From positions 9,460,231 through 9,524,230 of the forward strand of contig LR746269.1 of assembly GCA_902729315.2 (NCBI GenBank): a DNA stretch of 64,000 nt, given 5' to 3'. The position numbers and the translations under genes were made by a program. Source of the DNA: Spirodela intermedia (Eukaryota; Streptophyta; Magnoliopsida; Alismatales; Araceae). Positions 9,789 through 21,700 of the stretch are shown piece after piece. Under the pieces are notes generated by a model. It saw only the letters and a program-made list of their open reading frames with translations, had not been told where the DNA came from and made no database searches. The stretch's first letter is position 1, and every line of letters begins with the position of its first letter.

Positions 9789-12700
9789 TCAAGCTTCAAC
9801 CATGGGTTCTGGGTCGGGGGAGCTCGTTGAGTTTGGATTGGTTACAGTGGGCTTCAATGGAGAATTGAAGAGAATGTCCTTGATGACCTGAAAAGGAGAT
9901 TGGAACATGCTAAGTGAAGAATGCTGATCATGAGCAGAGATTTAGCTGTGAAGAGGGAAACCCACCTGTGACATGAGCCCATGAACTTGCTCTACGGTGA
10001 TCTTCGAACTATCTCTCGTTATCTTTGCCAGTTGGGATTCTTCCTGCAAGGAACGAAACGTCAGAAAGAAAAAGAAAGGCCCCAGAGAATGAACAATGAG
10101 ATGGTCTCATTAAGATGTAGGAGAGAGAAAAGTCATAGAAATGTAGACATTTTTTTTTAAGAAGAAAATAACACTGAAGACTGATTTCGGGCCTACCTGA
10201 TGTCCTACTAAATCCCCCCCCCCCCCCACTTCTATGGCAACTAACTGACATAGAATATTTAGGAAGGAAGTAGCAAACTAAAACAGAAAAAGGAAAATGA
10301 CAGAGGACCAATTATTCGGTGAAGTTTGTAATGTTATAAACCTAAAATTATTGTGAGATAAGAACCGAAATATACGACCAAGATCATGGAGCAAATAGAT
10401 AGTTCATGGGCTGCAGAGAATGAGCCTACATCCTTCTTCTTCTGAGAAGACATGACCAAAAAACCGAGGCGGGTGTGAGCTAGCTGATTCTCTACTTGCT
10501 CCAGTTTTTCCGCTGCAAATTGAACACTTCAAGCATCAGTTCGGTAGTTTTACAGGAATAAAATCCTTAGCGTACTGTACCAGCATATAATAAGTTAAGA
10601 GCAGGTTTCATAGAATAAAATAAAATAATCCCAAATTAAAAATCATACAACTACCTTAAGACTTACCCAAATCGGAAATCTGCCCTGCTACATAGTCTCT
10701 ATTCCCCAGGAGCGGCGAGGAGGACAGTGTGTTCACCCAGTACTTGTTCCACAGCAGATCCAGGAGATGGCAGTCCAGAGAAGACTTGAAATATGTAATG
10801 TCCAATGCATAATACTGAATTGAAGTATCATTAAGTTAAAAACACGCATTTCAGAAAAAAAAACCCACATAGGAAATCGCAGGTAGCAGATTACTTGTTT
10901 GCAATGAACGCCGAAGTCTTCGATTTTATTAAGTGGAATAGTTTGGTATTCAGAAACAGGCTCATCGGGTGGTTTATATCCCTGTGGATATGTCCTGAAT
11001 GCTCCAATATCAACCTTTCCTGCCGAAACTGTTCTTGTAGGATCTATCACAAGGGCGAAAAATGGATCCTGGTACTGCTGGTTAAGCATCTGAGTTGACA
11101 CATCGATGCCAGATAGCCAACAGCCATAGCCAGGGTGCGAATGGTACCAACCGACCACATTCTCCGGTCTTCCAGCCTATTTTCCAGGGCAGAACCCAGA
11201 TAAAATGCACCATTAATATGACAACCCAACTCCGTGAGGTGAATTTTAGATGCTGAGTCAAAATGATAAAATAAAATAAAAATAAAAAATTAGGGAAAAT
11301 AATATGCCAAGATATATGGCAAAGATCAATAATACAAACTAATATAAACAAGAGGAATATTATACCAAGATATATGGCAATGACGTCAAGATCGATAAGA
11401 CAAAAGTAAGACAAACATGAGAGTACGCATCAAGTTGGATACACTTTCTGCAAGACTAGACTGAACGGTTGATCTCTGATGTTTACAGGAGAATAAATGT
11501 CAATGCTTACATGAAATGGAAATGCCCTCTATGATGTTCGCTAATTCCTTAGGAGTGACAAACAGAGAAATTAAAATATTATTTTCACTTTATGAAAGTA
11601 GCAAATGGCATGGACTTTCATTCAACATGGAAACGAAGCGTTTTACACTTTAGAGGATTAACATATAGTTATGATGCTCATTCATGAATAAACACTCTTT
11701 AGCTTGCTCCACTTCTGTCTTTGGAACAGACATCAGGAAGAAAAGCATATCTCTGATACTTCCAAAGCACATAATCCTCTTCCAATGCTGCCAATTCAAA
11801 TTCATCTCCAAATGTTTTAAGGTATCGAGATGACTCCGAAGTTTTTGTAGCAATTAAAATTTCATAAATGCTGCTTTCCTCAATATCATTCGACCAAATA
11901 TGTTAGATCGGGCAACGACAAATAAACATGGGCAACGTTAATTCATCTACACAAGCATTACTACCAATCCCTGCGTGACCTTTTTTTTTTCTAAAAAAGT
12001 ATAGTAAAACTTAGGAGAATGTGAATGTAGAGTTTTAGGACGTGGGTCTGGGCTTCTTATGCATGGCATCACAAGCTGTTGACACAATGTACACCATATC
12101 AGTTCGCAACCGAGAAGAAGACAGCATGAGCTGAAGATAATCTCGAGAAAAATCCCATTTTGATGAACCCTTCATCACCTTTGAATAAGGTGAAGCCGTA
12201 CATGTAGGAATTATAATACTGATAATATTTACCTCCAAGATACCCTCAATTTTCAATGTCACGCGATGAGAAAAATCAAGTGAACAGAATTCTATACGAC
12301 CCAGGATATCTTCCCTATGTAAATATCTTCGTCCAAGAACAGCATTCAAGATGTAAGCCTCCATAATTGTCTGGAAATGGGTAATTGTGCGCCAGACTTG
12401 GCAAACAGATGACCTAAGAAATGACTCCTAGGAGTGTTCAAGCTAGGGTTTTTCCGATGAGTTTTTCGATTTTTTCTGCTTCTTGGGCAACCACTTTTCT
12501 TCTTCAAACAGAAAACTCCATTTCAGAAAACCAGAGTCCCGGACCCCCACCATTCAATAGCCCAAGTTCCTTAATTCGGAAAAAAAAAACTTACCAGGTC
12601 TTGGTTGCTAAAACATTATCTGCAGGGAGTGAAACCACCAAGGCAGGAGAGGCTCGTATCATATTTCTTTCTCATTTTTAACTGTTTAAAGGATCCTTAC

Positions 12701-13087
12701 CTGCTTGTTGGTCTGGGAGTAGTCGACCATGTACTCGTAGGCGTCGGCCTGGGCGTTGACACGGGTCTCAGTGCCTTCGACCGGTAGGGCAAAGGCGTCC
12801 ATGACGATGAAGGTGTCACCGTCTGTCTTCCCCTGCATCACACCCATCACCTCAATCGTCCCACCGGAGCGAGCATGGACGACCATCTTCAGCAGCGCGA
12901 GGGCGGATATTTTCACGCGGCGGAAGAAGTGAGGATCATTGGTCCACGGCTTCTCCTGCTGCATCTTGCTCTGCGTGGCCTCGTCGTAGAAGTAGATCAA
13001 GTCCACGTCCGCCCCTTCCACGGCGACCACATTGTTCTCCAGCTCCCACGTCCTCTGGGCGATCACCGCCGTGGAGGATGGCTCCAT
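9789..13087 (-). CDS. CSN5: COP9 signalosome subunit 5 (JAMM deneddylase)
   Basis: Six coding exons are predicted on the minus strand: 13087-12701, 11176-10895, 10814-10667, 10512-10430, 10043-9966 and 9887-9789. They give 358 residues, nearly the length of Arabidopsis CSN5A. The JAMM/MPN+ metalloprotease signature is intact: Glu79 in the block [11 protein letters not shown], His141 and His143 in [11 protein letters not shown], and Asp154 in LSGID. The conserved [20 protein letters not shown] and [13 protein letters not shown] blocks follow. The C-terminal helix ([20 protein letters not shown]) anchors the subunit in the complex. As the catalytic CSN subunit it removes NEDD8 from cullins, controlling SCF-type ubiquitin ligases in light and hormone signalling. 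Intron 1 is 1.5 kb and contains unexplained coding-like islands. The gene is head to head with NFU. Confidence 0.96.
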
Positions 13088-14005
13088 CGATCCAGCACAA
13101 GCCTCGCCTGGAGGCGGATTATCCCTGTTCTCGCCGCCTTCTCTAGGCTTGGCTTCGCATCGAAATGGAACGGAACAGCAGCCAAAAACCCTCCCTTTTG
13201 ACTTCCGACGAAATTGAGTACCTGTAAAAAATACTTTAGTAATTAGCCCTCATTAGTTTAATAACTACATATTAAACATGAAACATTATTTATTGTCTTA
13301 AGTACTCTCATGGCGATTATTGAGCCAACCCGACCCAACAAGGTAACTGTCAATGTTGGGAATTTTGGGCTTGATTATGGACCCAGATCCCGGGCCAGAC
13401 TTATTTTGGGCCTACTTTATTTGACCCATCATGCCCCAACTAATGTGAGCTTTGTTGGGCCTAATTGGACCGCTCGACTGAACCGAGTTACCACCGAGTC
13501 GCGGCGGGGGGAGGTGAACTCGGTCTCTTCCCGCGACTCGGCCCCGGCTTCAGGGCGGTTCTCAGTTTCCGTTTTCCAGCGTCATCAACCGACTCGGGCG
13601 AGTCGACGCCCAACTCGGGCCGGGACGATCCTGTGAATTTAATAAGAGTTCTTTTCTTTATTTGGGCCGGGCCGCTTTAGAGCCTCACCGGCTCAAGTTG
13701 GAACGGAAAGGCCGTCCCCGTGACGTGGACTTCATGGGCCCCACTGACAGTGTCCACCAATCGGAAGCCGATGACGTGGCATATCGTGGACGCCTCTATC
13801 CACACCATAGGACAAAGAGAGAAGCTCCCGCCGTCTCCCTTCTCGTGGCGGAGAGAAGTCCTCCACAGACGCCCTCTCACCCTCATCTCCGGCGGCGAGG
13901 TCGCCCGCCACCCTCGGCTCACGGCGGTGCCGCCGTAGGTGGTCTCCTCCCTCTCCCATGGCCTTTCTCCAGTAGAGCGGAGCGAGGGAAGGACGGGTGG
14001 AGAAG
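13088..14005. promoter_or_regulatory. Shared CSN5 / NFU intergenic promoter
   Basis: These 918 bp separate two divergently transcribed genes and must hold both promoters. GGGCC/GGCCC motifs are frequent between about 13320 and 13690. Two TGACGTGG bZIP-type sites occur at about 13719-13726 and 13769-13776. I see no additional gene. Confidence 0.6.
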
Positions 14006-15256
14006 ATGGGGTTGCTGACGACACAAGCGCAGGCCCTGAGGGCTTCAACTGCGGCCGCCGGCGCCGGGAGAAGCCCTTCCTCTTCTTCTTCTTCCTCTTC
14101 TTCTTCCTCCTCGATCTGTCTGTTCATCCGAGAATCTCGTTCGCCGCGCGTCTCCAAGGTACGGCGTTCTGATTCGTTTTGTCATGTGGCTATTTCTCCA
14201 TCTTCTCTTGCTCAGATCGGTGGAGGTTATCAGGTCGATTGGAGCCGAAACACCATTGGGAGGGGCCACTTAGACGGCAGGCGCTTCTTCCTGCGTGCTC
14301 CAGATCTGTGGACAAGAAGCCGAACAGGTTGACTGAAGAGAATGAGTCGTCCTCTGAATTCGGGGTCGAGATTAGGGTTTACTTTCTAAAACTGTTGCCA
14401 TCGGCGACTGCAGTCTCGCCGGTGTACGTTCTTCCGCTGACCGAAGAGAATGTCGAGCTGGTTCTGGATGAAGTACGGCCAAGCCTCATGGCGGACGGCG
14501 GAAACGTGGCCCTGCACGAGATCGACGGCCTCGTCGTGGTTCTGAAGCTGCAGGGCGCCTGCGGATCGTGCCCGAGCTCGACAATGACGCTGAAGATGGG
14601 CATCGAGACTCGGCTCAGAGATAAGATCCCGGAGATCATGGCGGTCGAGCAGATCCTGGACACCGAGACAGGCCTCGAACTGAACGAGGAGAATGTCGAG
14701 AAGGTAAGCGAATTCCAGACCATGTCAACTGCTTTACATATCTGGTAGATCCGTCGGCCTCATCTTGTTCTATGGAGTTCTGTGTATCTTCTCATCAGTT
14801 CCTCAGATTCTCAAACGTCTGAATCATTCATCGACATGATCCGACGATTGAATCGTTCATCCGTGATTGGGAAATCTAGAAAGGGTTTTGGGCATATTCT
14901 GAGAAATCCCATGTTACATGCTCGATAAAATGCTTGATTCGGTACCCATCCTCACCATTCCTCTGATGGATATCATCCTCTGCATCGTCTGTGATTCAGA
15001 ATCTATCAAGAGGGCTTCAGAATCTCTCTCTCTCTCTCTCTCTCTCTAAGACTGGTTTTGTTGCAGGTTCTGTCGGAGATACGGCCGTACCTGGTCGGCA
15101 CCGGAGGCGGGGCACTGGAGCTCCTTCAGATCAGCGACTTCGCGGTGAAGGTCCGGCTGAGCGGGCCGGCGGCCGGCGTGATGACGGTCCGCGTCGCCCT
15201 GACGCAGAAGCTGAGAGAGAAGATCCCTTCCATTGCGGCTGTCCAGCTGGTGGATT

Positions 15257-15258
<2 letters not shown>
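14006..15258 (+). CDS. Plastid NifU-like iron-sulfur cluster scaffold (NFU1-3 type)
   Basis: Predicted exons are 14006-14158, 14216-14327, 14414-14703 and 15067-15258, about 248 residues with consistent phase. The N terminus is rich in Ala, Ser and Arg, with a polyserine run and no acidic residues for about 45 residues. That fits a chloroplast transit peptide. The first NifU domain carries the cluster-binding Cys pair in [20 protein letters not shown]. The second domain ([20 protein letters not shown]) lacks both cysteines, as in plant plastid NFU1-3 proteins. These proteins assemble and pass [2Fe-2S] or [4Fe-4S] clusters to stromal targets including photosystem I. Exon 2, inside the transit peptide, is the least certain: a second 3' splice site ends at 14233. 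A long GA tract follows directly after the stop. Confidence 0.9.
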
Positions 15259-15310
<52 letters not shown>

Positions 15311-16204
15311 ATCCCCACGGTTTCCCATTTTTTCCCCCCCCCTTCATCTTCGTCTTCTGTTCATTCTCCATGAAAAGGCGTGTTTTTTCGATGGCCCAGA
15401 CGTTGGAATCTCAGCAGATGGATGTGAGTCAAAAAAGTCAACTCTGGCAGCGCTCTTCTCCCCGCGCATATACGTTGTGGGGTCAAACGGCAGCGGGGTA
15501 GTTAACGGGCCGGATAAGCCCGAAGCCTTCCTCGGTTTCCGGGCTTATTTCTAGAAAGAGGCCTTTTGGGAAGAGGGCTTAAGGGTGTGGGCCGCCCGGT
15601 CCGGGTCGAAACGGGCCGGGTCAGGATTTCGGCGAATCGGACCGGGAAGCCCTGAAGACTTAACAGAGATGGGAGAAAGGCCCCGACTTCAGAGTCTCAT
15701 TTCCCGTCTCTGCGAAACCCTAGCCCTCCACACCCCCCCCCCTCGCTTCCTGTGCCCTCTCCGCCGCCTGTCCACCGCCGGCCCGCAGGCCCGGTCTCTC
15801 CGGCGGCCCATCAGCCCGTCGCCGGCCCGTCAGCCCGGTCACCCTCGCCGGCGTAGCGCCGCCCCTGTGCTCCGCCGGTGAGAAGCCTCCGGTGGCCGTG
15901 GGAGGCTGCCATCCGGCCGCCGTCGCTTCCTCTTCATCCCGTGCGCGAGATCCCGCCGGAGCAGTTGACCCGTGACGTTGCCGTCGCTCCTCTTTGATTT
16001 GCCTCAGCAGATCGTCAGATCCGGAGGTCCTTGCTCCATCCAATTTCCGTCTGTCCGTACGGCTTTCAGCCCATCACCATCGTCCCTGTTGGTGTACTCG
16101 GGCCTTTCTTTTCTCTCTCTTAACCTATTTTAGCATATGAAAATTGTTGAGTCGTTTATACCATTTTCTGATTCTGAGAGATGCAGTTTTTGTTCTTGTT
16201 CATT

Positions 16205-16239
<35 letters not shown>

Positions 16240-16264
16240 GCTTAATATTTAGATACGATCAGGA
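15259..16264 (+). other. Intergenic and 5' untranslated leader of the transposase-derived gene
   Basis: It starts with a GA microsatellite (about 15258-15306) in the NFU 3' region. A GC-rich stretch at about 15580-16080 looks like a 5' leader exon. A donor near 16090 and a 3' splice site ending at about 16261 suggest a 5'UTR intron directly before the ATG at 16265. The upstream side of that splice site is T/A-rich (about 16200-16245). A short ORF starting near 15669 has no recognisable similarity and is not called. Confidence 0.45.
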
Positions 16265-18261
16265 ATGGATGGCAATGTCAGTATCTTCGGTGATGCTGAG
16301 CGACTAGCTCCGGGAAAAGTCAAGCCCATCAGGAAGCTGAAATCACCTCATTGGCAGCATTTCACGATAAAAACTCTCGAAGATGGATCTCTGCGGGCCT
16401 TCTGTAAGTACTGCACAAAATCTCTCACCTGCGGGCCGAAAGCTGGAACCAGCCACATTGCCCGGCATGCCAGGAACTGCCGTAAGCTACTCACATCATC
16501 TGGCGGGAGCGACGGCCCGAGCCACGTTCCTCGGCCTATGAAGAATCGTGAGAAGCTCCAGTGGAAGAGGAAGACCCAGAAGCCACTGCCCATCGTCCCC
16601 AGCTTCTGCGGAAGCATCAGCGGTGGTAACTTCGTTCTTGACGAGAGCGTCTGCCGCCTGGAGCTTGCTAAGATGTTCATCCTCCACGAGCTGCCCTTCA
16701 AGATCGTGGAACACGAAGGGTTCAGGAGGTTCGTGAAAAGTCTCAACCCAGAGTTCGGGACGGTTCAGAGGGACGCGATTGCAGGCGACTGCAAGACGCT
16801 CTACGAGATGGGGAAGATGGATCTCAAGGAAGCTCTGAAATCATGCGAGAGGATCAGTCTCGCCACCAGCATGTGGACTTCGGATCAAAATCTGGGCTAC
16901 ATGTGCCTCACAGCTCACTACATCGACGACGGCTGGAGGATACACAAGAAGATGCTCACATTCTGCGTGGTCAAGACGCCGCACGACGGGATCACAAAGG
17001 CCGGCATCGTCGCGAAGTCACTCGCGCAGTGGGACATCGACAGAAAGATCTCCAGCATAACCTGTGACAACAGCTCGCTGAATGACGCCATGTATGACTC
17101 GGTGAAGGCCAATCTCCTGGAGAACAAAGCTCTGCCGCCGAGCGGCCACTTGTACCATGTGCGCTGCTGTGCCCACATACTGAACGAAATCGTCAGGTAT
17201 GCTCTCGAGGTGCTGCACGATGTGGTTGGAAATATCCGGGAAAGGGTCAGATATGTGAAGAGCGCGGCTTCTCGAGAGGAGATATTCGATGAAGCGGTGG
17301 GTCAGATGGGTTTGCCCAAGAAGAAGAGCCTCAGCTTGGACGTTGCGGGCAGGTGGGACACCACGTATCTCATGCTGGACAGCGCCATATACTATAAAAA
17401 GGTCTTCTTGGTGCTCGGGCAGTGGGACAACGAGTACACTCTCGCATCGACAGCGGAGGAGTGGAAGGAAGCAGAGTTCTTGTGCAAGTTCCTGAAGATA
17501 TGTTACAATGCTGCGAATGTGCTGTCGACAACCAGGGGCTCCACCTCCAACATGTGCCTGCACGAAATCTGTGCAATCCACAACTTTCTGCACCAGGAGA
17601 TTGACTTCTCAGAGACCACGGTCCACGACATGCTGCGCGTGATGCAGGCGAAGTTCGACGAGTACTGGGGGGAGAGCACTCTGCTGTATGCGATCAGCAC
17701 GGTGCTGGATCCTCGCTTCAAGATGCTGTTCCTCAAGTACGCCTTCGAGCAGATATATGGGCTCGACTATGCGCCGTATGTGGACGAGGTGAGCAGGACC
17801 ATCTACGCCATATTCTACGAGTACAAGGACCAGTCTGCTCAGAGTGAGGCCAACAAGCACGGCCATGAGAGCAAGGAGGGGGAAACAGGCGAGGACGACG
17901 ACATGAATGAGGAGACCGAGGTCTTTGTTGGGTACAATCAGTTTCTCAGCCAGCAGAGCTTGAAGGAAGCGAAGTCGGATTTGGATCGGTACCTGGGCGA
18001 GAGCGTTGTGCCGCTGAACCAGAAGAGCTTCGACGTTCTGAAATGGTGGCATGATAATTCTCTGGTGTACCCCGTGCTCTCCAAGATGGCTCGCACCTAT
18101 TTATCGATCCCGGCGTCGACCGTCCTGTCCGAGGCCGCGTTCAGCACCAGTGGAACGGGGCTCGATCGATTCCGCAGCAGATTGAGCCCTGATGTCATTG
18201 AGGCCCTGGTCTGTTCACAAGATTGGCTCAGAGATGAATACACCGAAGGTGGGTTCCTTCT

Positions 18262-18293
<32 letters not shown>

Positions 18294-18343
18294 CTCTAAC
18301 TATCTCCTTCCTTGCAGTGCCGGATGATCCGCCAGCTTTGTAA
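16265..18343 (+). CDS. BED zinc-finger hAT transposase-like protein, probably domesticated (DAYSLEEPER/RICESLEEPER type)
   Basis: Exons 16265-18248 and 18318-18343 encode about 669 residues. The N terminus has a BED finger (FCKYC ... GTSHIARHARNC). A central hAT-type RNase H-like region follows (LATSMWTSDQNLGYMCLTAHYID; SSITCDNSSLND). There is then a DUF4413-like segment around FDEYWGESTLLYAISTVLDPRFK. The C-terminal hAT dimerisation domain (YPVLSKMARTYLSIPAS, SEAAFSTSG, LSPDVIEALVCSQDWL) is complete. The frame is open throughout and GC-rich, and I saw no terminal inverted repeats, which suggests an exapted host gene instead of a mobile copy. Related domesticated genes affect plant growth, probably as DNA-binding regulators (family knowledge). 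The 69-nt last intron is in frame and stop-free; if retained it would insert a polyleucine segment. Confidence 0.88.
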
Positions 18344-18773
18344 CCGTAGCTTTGTGTTCTTCAATCAACCGTATAAAATAATCTACCTTGACTCGCTGGA
18401 GCACTGAGCTTCTGGCCTGTGATGCAGATCGTAGTAGAAGCGCAATGAAGCTATTGTCTCTTACTATGCTAATTGGAACGATGATACTCCACTCTGAGGG
18501 GGTTTAAGTTGCTTTAGTGTAGGCACTCGCTGGTCAACGGTAGTCTCTTGGTAAGGGGGGGAGGGGAGGGGGGGAGGGGGTGTTTCTTTTTCTGTGGCTG
18601 CTTCTGTCTGTTCGGTGGGTGAAGCTTCTTCTTTGCCTGCTGATTCTGATCTCCGGGGAGGAAGAAGCTGAAGAAAACATATGTTTATGTTGAAATTCTG
18701 ATGACATCGAAGTAATCTCTCTCCCTCTCTCTCTCTCTCCCCCCTGGAAGCAATGGAAGAAGAACGGGTTGGT
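18344..18773. other. Convergent intergenic region between the hAT-derived gene and CENP-O
   Basis: This 430-bp tail-to-tail spacer should hold both 3' untranslated regions. It contains a G-rich tract at about 18556-18581 and a short CT run at about 18718-18740. No gene is seen. Confidence 0.6.
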
Positions 18774-21700
18774 TCAGGGAGGCGGAACGGGTTGCAGGAG
18801 CGTCTTGGGCAGGTTGAGAAGGACCTCTGCGAATGCTGGGGAAGAAGCAACGGGGGACCTGAGAGACGGTGAGGAGGAAGGGGAAGAAAAAAACAAAGGA
18901 GCAGATGAATATATGGAACCGACCTTCCGGGAGGCTCGCCGCCCTCAGCGCCTCCTCAGCGAAGGAGAGGCGGGTCGGCCCCGGCGGAGCCGATGACGAC
19001 GCGGCGGCGGCGCCCCTCCCCTCCGCCGCCGAGCCCCTGGGGGAGGAGCTGACCGGCCACACCAGCACCCTGATTCTGCTCGGCGTGGTGGAGCCGAGGT
19101 CCCCGTATCTAAGGCTGAAGGTCACTCTGCCGCTGCCGAAATGAGAGACCAACAACGGATCAGATCTAAGATCTTATCAAGAAATATGATGATGGAGAGC
19201 CTTCCCCTAGGTCAACCCAGTTTCTAGTTTCCTGGGTCAAAGAGGAACTCACCAGCTGGGATGTTCAACCACGAATTCGATCAGATTGCAGGAAAGGCTG
19301 TGGTACAGCTCCTTGATTTGGTTGCCATACAACTCCTTGAGGACGCGAATCTGGATGAGGCAGAAAAAGTCAGCGGCATGAGGGCCCTGGTTACCTCCAT
19401 TAGAATGAGCAGAAAACGGTGGAGAAAAAAATTAGGGCAGACGACGTGTGGGTCTGATGAAGCAGACAGGAGATAATGATGCAGGAGAAGGGAAGACCTG
19501 CTCCCTTCGGTCAACGTAGGCCTGAAGAATGTCTCCAATGTAATCGATGAATTTCTGGGAATAAACAACCACATTGGAAAAATGAGCTCCCGTTGAAAAA
19601 TGAGTGGGATACCAGACGAACCAAATAGTGGAGAGGGATCCTCACAATCGCATTAGAGAAGAGAAGATCATTCTCGACTTCTCTCACAGGGAGGAAAAAG
19701 GGGATTGTGTGCTCAGCGACAGTCATTTTCTCCAGAAATGATTTGCTTTCAAGAACACAATGATAGATTTCACAGGGCTCTCCTGTAGAACATAAATGTA
19801 GATTATGAAAGTTAGAAACCTTAGAAACCTTGTTCAATAAATAATTCCACTATATGAAATAAAAATATATTCACAGTCCAAATCGGCTTTCTAATAAAAA
19901 CATAACCAAGTCAGCCTCTGGCACATAGAGCTCTGATCTGTTGCACGGTGGGGTGGGAGAAAAGGAGGAAGAACAGGAAGAACAGGAAGAACTGGGGCTG
20001 TACGTAATGCAACCCCTGATGTTGTGTCCACAGATGCTTCAGCTGGCTGCCGAATCGTTTTCCAATTAGGGTTTTAATTAATGGAAGAGGTTTTTGGAAA
20101 TTGCAAACAATACTGGGTAAATCAGAGAGTCGTAATCTCTAATAATAGTCCAAAAGTGATCGGTTGACCAACGTTATTTTGGTGTATTGACCTAATAATT
20201 CATTTTCTCCAAAACATAGATGACTGCTCTATCAAATCGTCTAATGTCCGGAAACATTTAAAACAGATTATTATAAATGTTACATCAGACCTTATAAAAT
20301 CGAGTCCCAAGAGACACAGCATGATTACCAGCAAAGGACGTCTCGTACTGAATCCCAATCCTCGCACCCTCCAGGCAACAGATTACCTGGTCAGAAGAAC
20401 CAATTAAAGAAAAATGAAGAGGAAAAGATAGGCTCCTCCTTTGATGATACTAAATAAAAAAATAAAAAAAATCTACATAAAATATAAAATTCTTTTTTTT
20501 TTTTTTTTTTGCCAGACCACAATGACTGCCGTCACTGGAGTTAAGAAATACAGAAAAAAAAAAAAAAAACAGTTTGCCAAGTTCCATCTGGTTATAAACT
20601 TTACTAAAATCATTGCACAGCTTCAGACCTAATATCATGATGAGAAAAAAAACATGAGAGTCTACTTGGCATCATAATCATCTAGTCCCCTTGCCCATCA
20701 GAATGCGCAAACCAGTTTCATACGCTATACGTGATTCTTGGAAGTTCAGAGCATTAAGAAACTTCAAGATACATCCAATAGTGACAAAAAGAACATCATA
20801 ACTGGCAACCTGAATATCTGGAATGCTGGGGAGTTCAAGATGCTGAACAACAAAGTTTAATTTTGGAAAAACACCATCATTATTGAAATGTACATGCGGT
20901 AGAAAAATTATGTCAATCCATTGAAATATGGCATATATAAACTTTGAGCAGTGGACAGTAGAACATTAAACTCGTTGAAAATTTATAACCTTGAAAATAG
21001 GAGCTGTTTCGTCAAGCTTATGACTCCCAGTATGAACTAGATAGTACCACCATGAGTCGGAAAAACATTCTAGAGGTTTCAAAGAAAAAAGAAAAGGAGA
21101 AGGGACCATGCTCTACATATCAACCAAGAATGAGTTAAGGAACTACAGTTTCTCAAGGACCAAAACAAGTCGGTTTATTTTTTTTGCTCGAACTTTGTAG
21201 CTATGTTTTCCCCTAAAGCTAACAGACGCAACATGTAAAGTGTCAACGAAGATAGCATGACTCATACCTTGTGAATCTACAACAATAGAGGCATGGTAAT
21301 ATTTTACCTTATTTCCAACTCTGTATGTAATTTTCCCTAGGAAATGAGGATCTGGTGGCATGCTTTCTTGACCTGGCATTGCTTTCCGATCAGCTTCCAT
21401 GTGAACCTGGTCTACAAAAAACAAACTATTCAGCAGCAAGCTCTTCCACAACTCCAACTGTGAGAATAAAACCAAGTAGAGAAATAAAATCAGCCAGCTT
21501 TCTGGCACCATTTTCAAGCGGACGACACACTAGAAATGACCTTTGCTGACAGCGTTGAAATAAAGAAATCCAGTACCCTAAAACAATCTCTGATGCAATC
21601 GAGACGATTTCACCCAGAAGAAATAAGAAACTGCTTCTCAGTGAACAGGAAGGGAAACATGAGAATGAAATTGAGATAAGATGAGGCAAATGAATGTTGC

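Noticed and set aside
9619-9891. 90-residue plus-strand ORF downstream of CSN5
   Set aside because: It is antisense to the last CSN5 exon and 3' region; the minus frame gives the conserved CSN5 C terminus.
14991-15554. 187-residue plus-strand ORF with an RERERE run
   Set aside because: It is an out-of-frame reading of NFU exon 4 and the following GA microsatellite.
20441-20638. Complementary poly-T and poly-A runs as a possible SINE or retro-insertion in CENP-O intron 7
   Set aside because: Runs at about 20492-20510 and 20553-20569 are short, and no tRNA-like or other element sequence lies between them.
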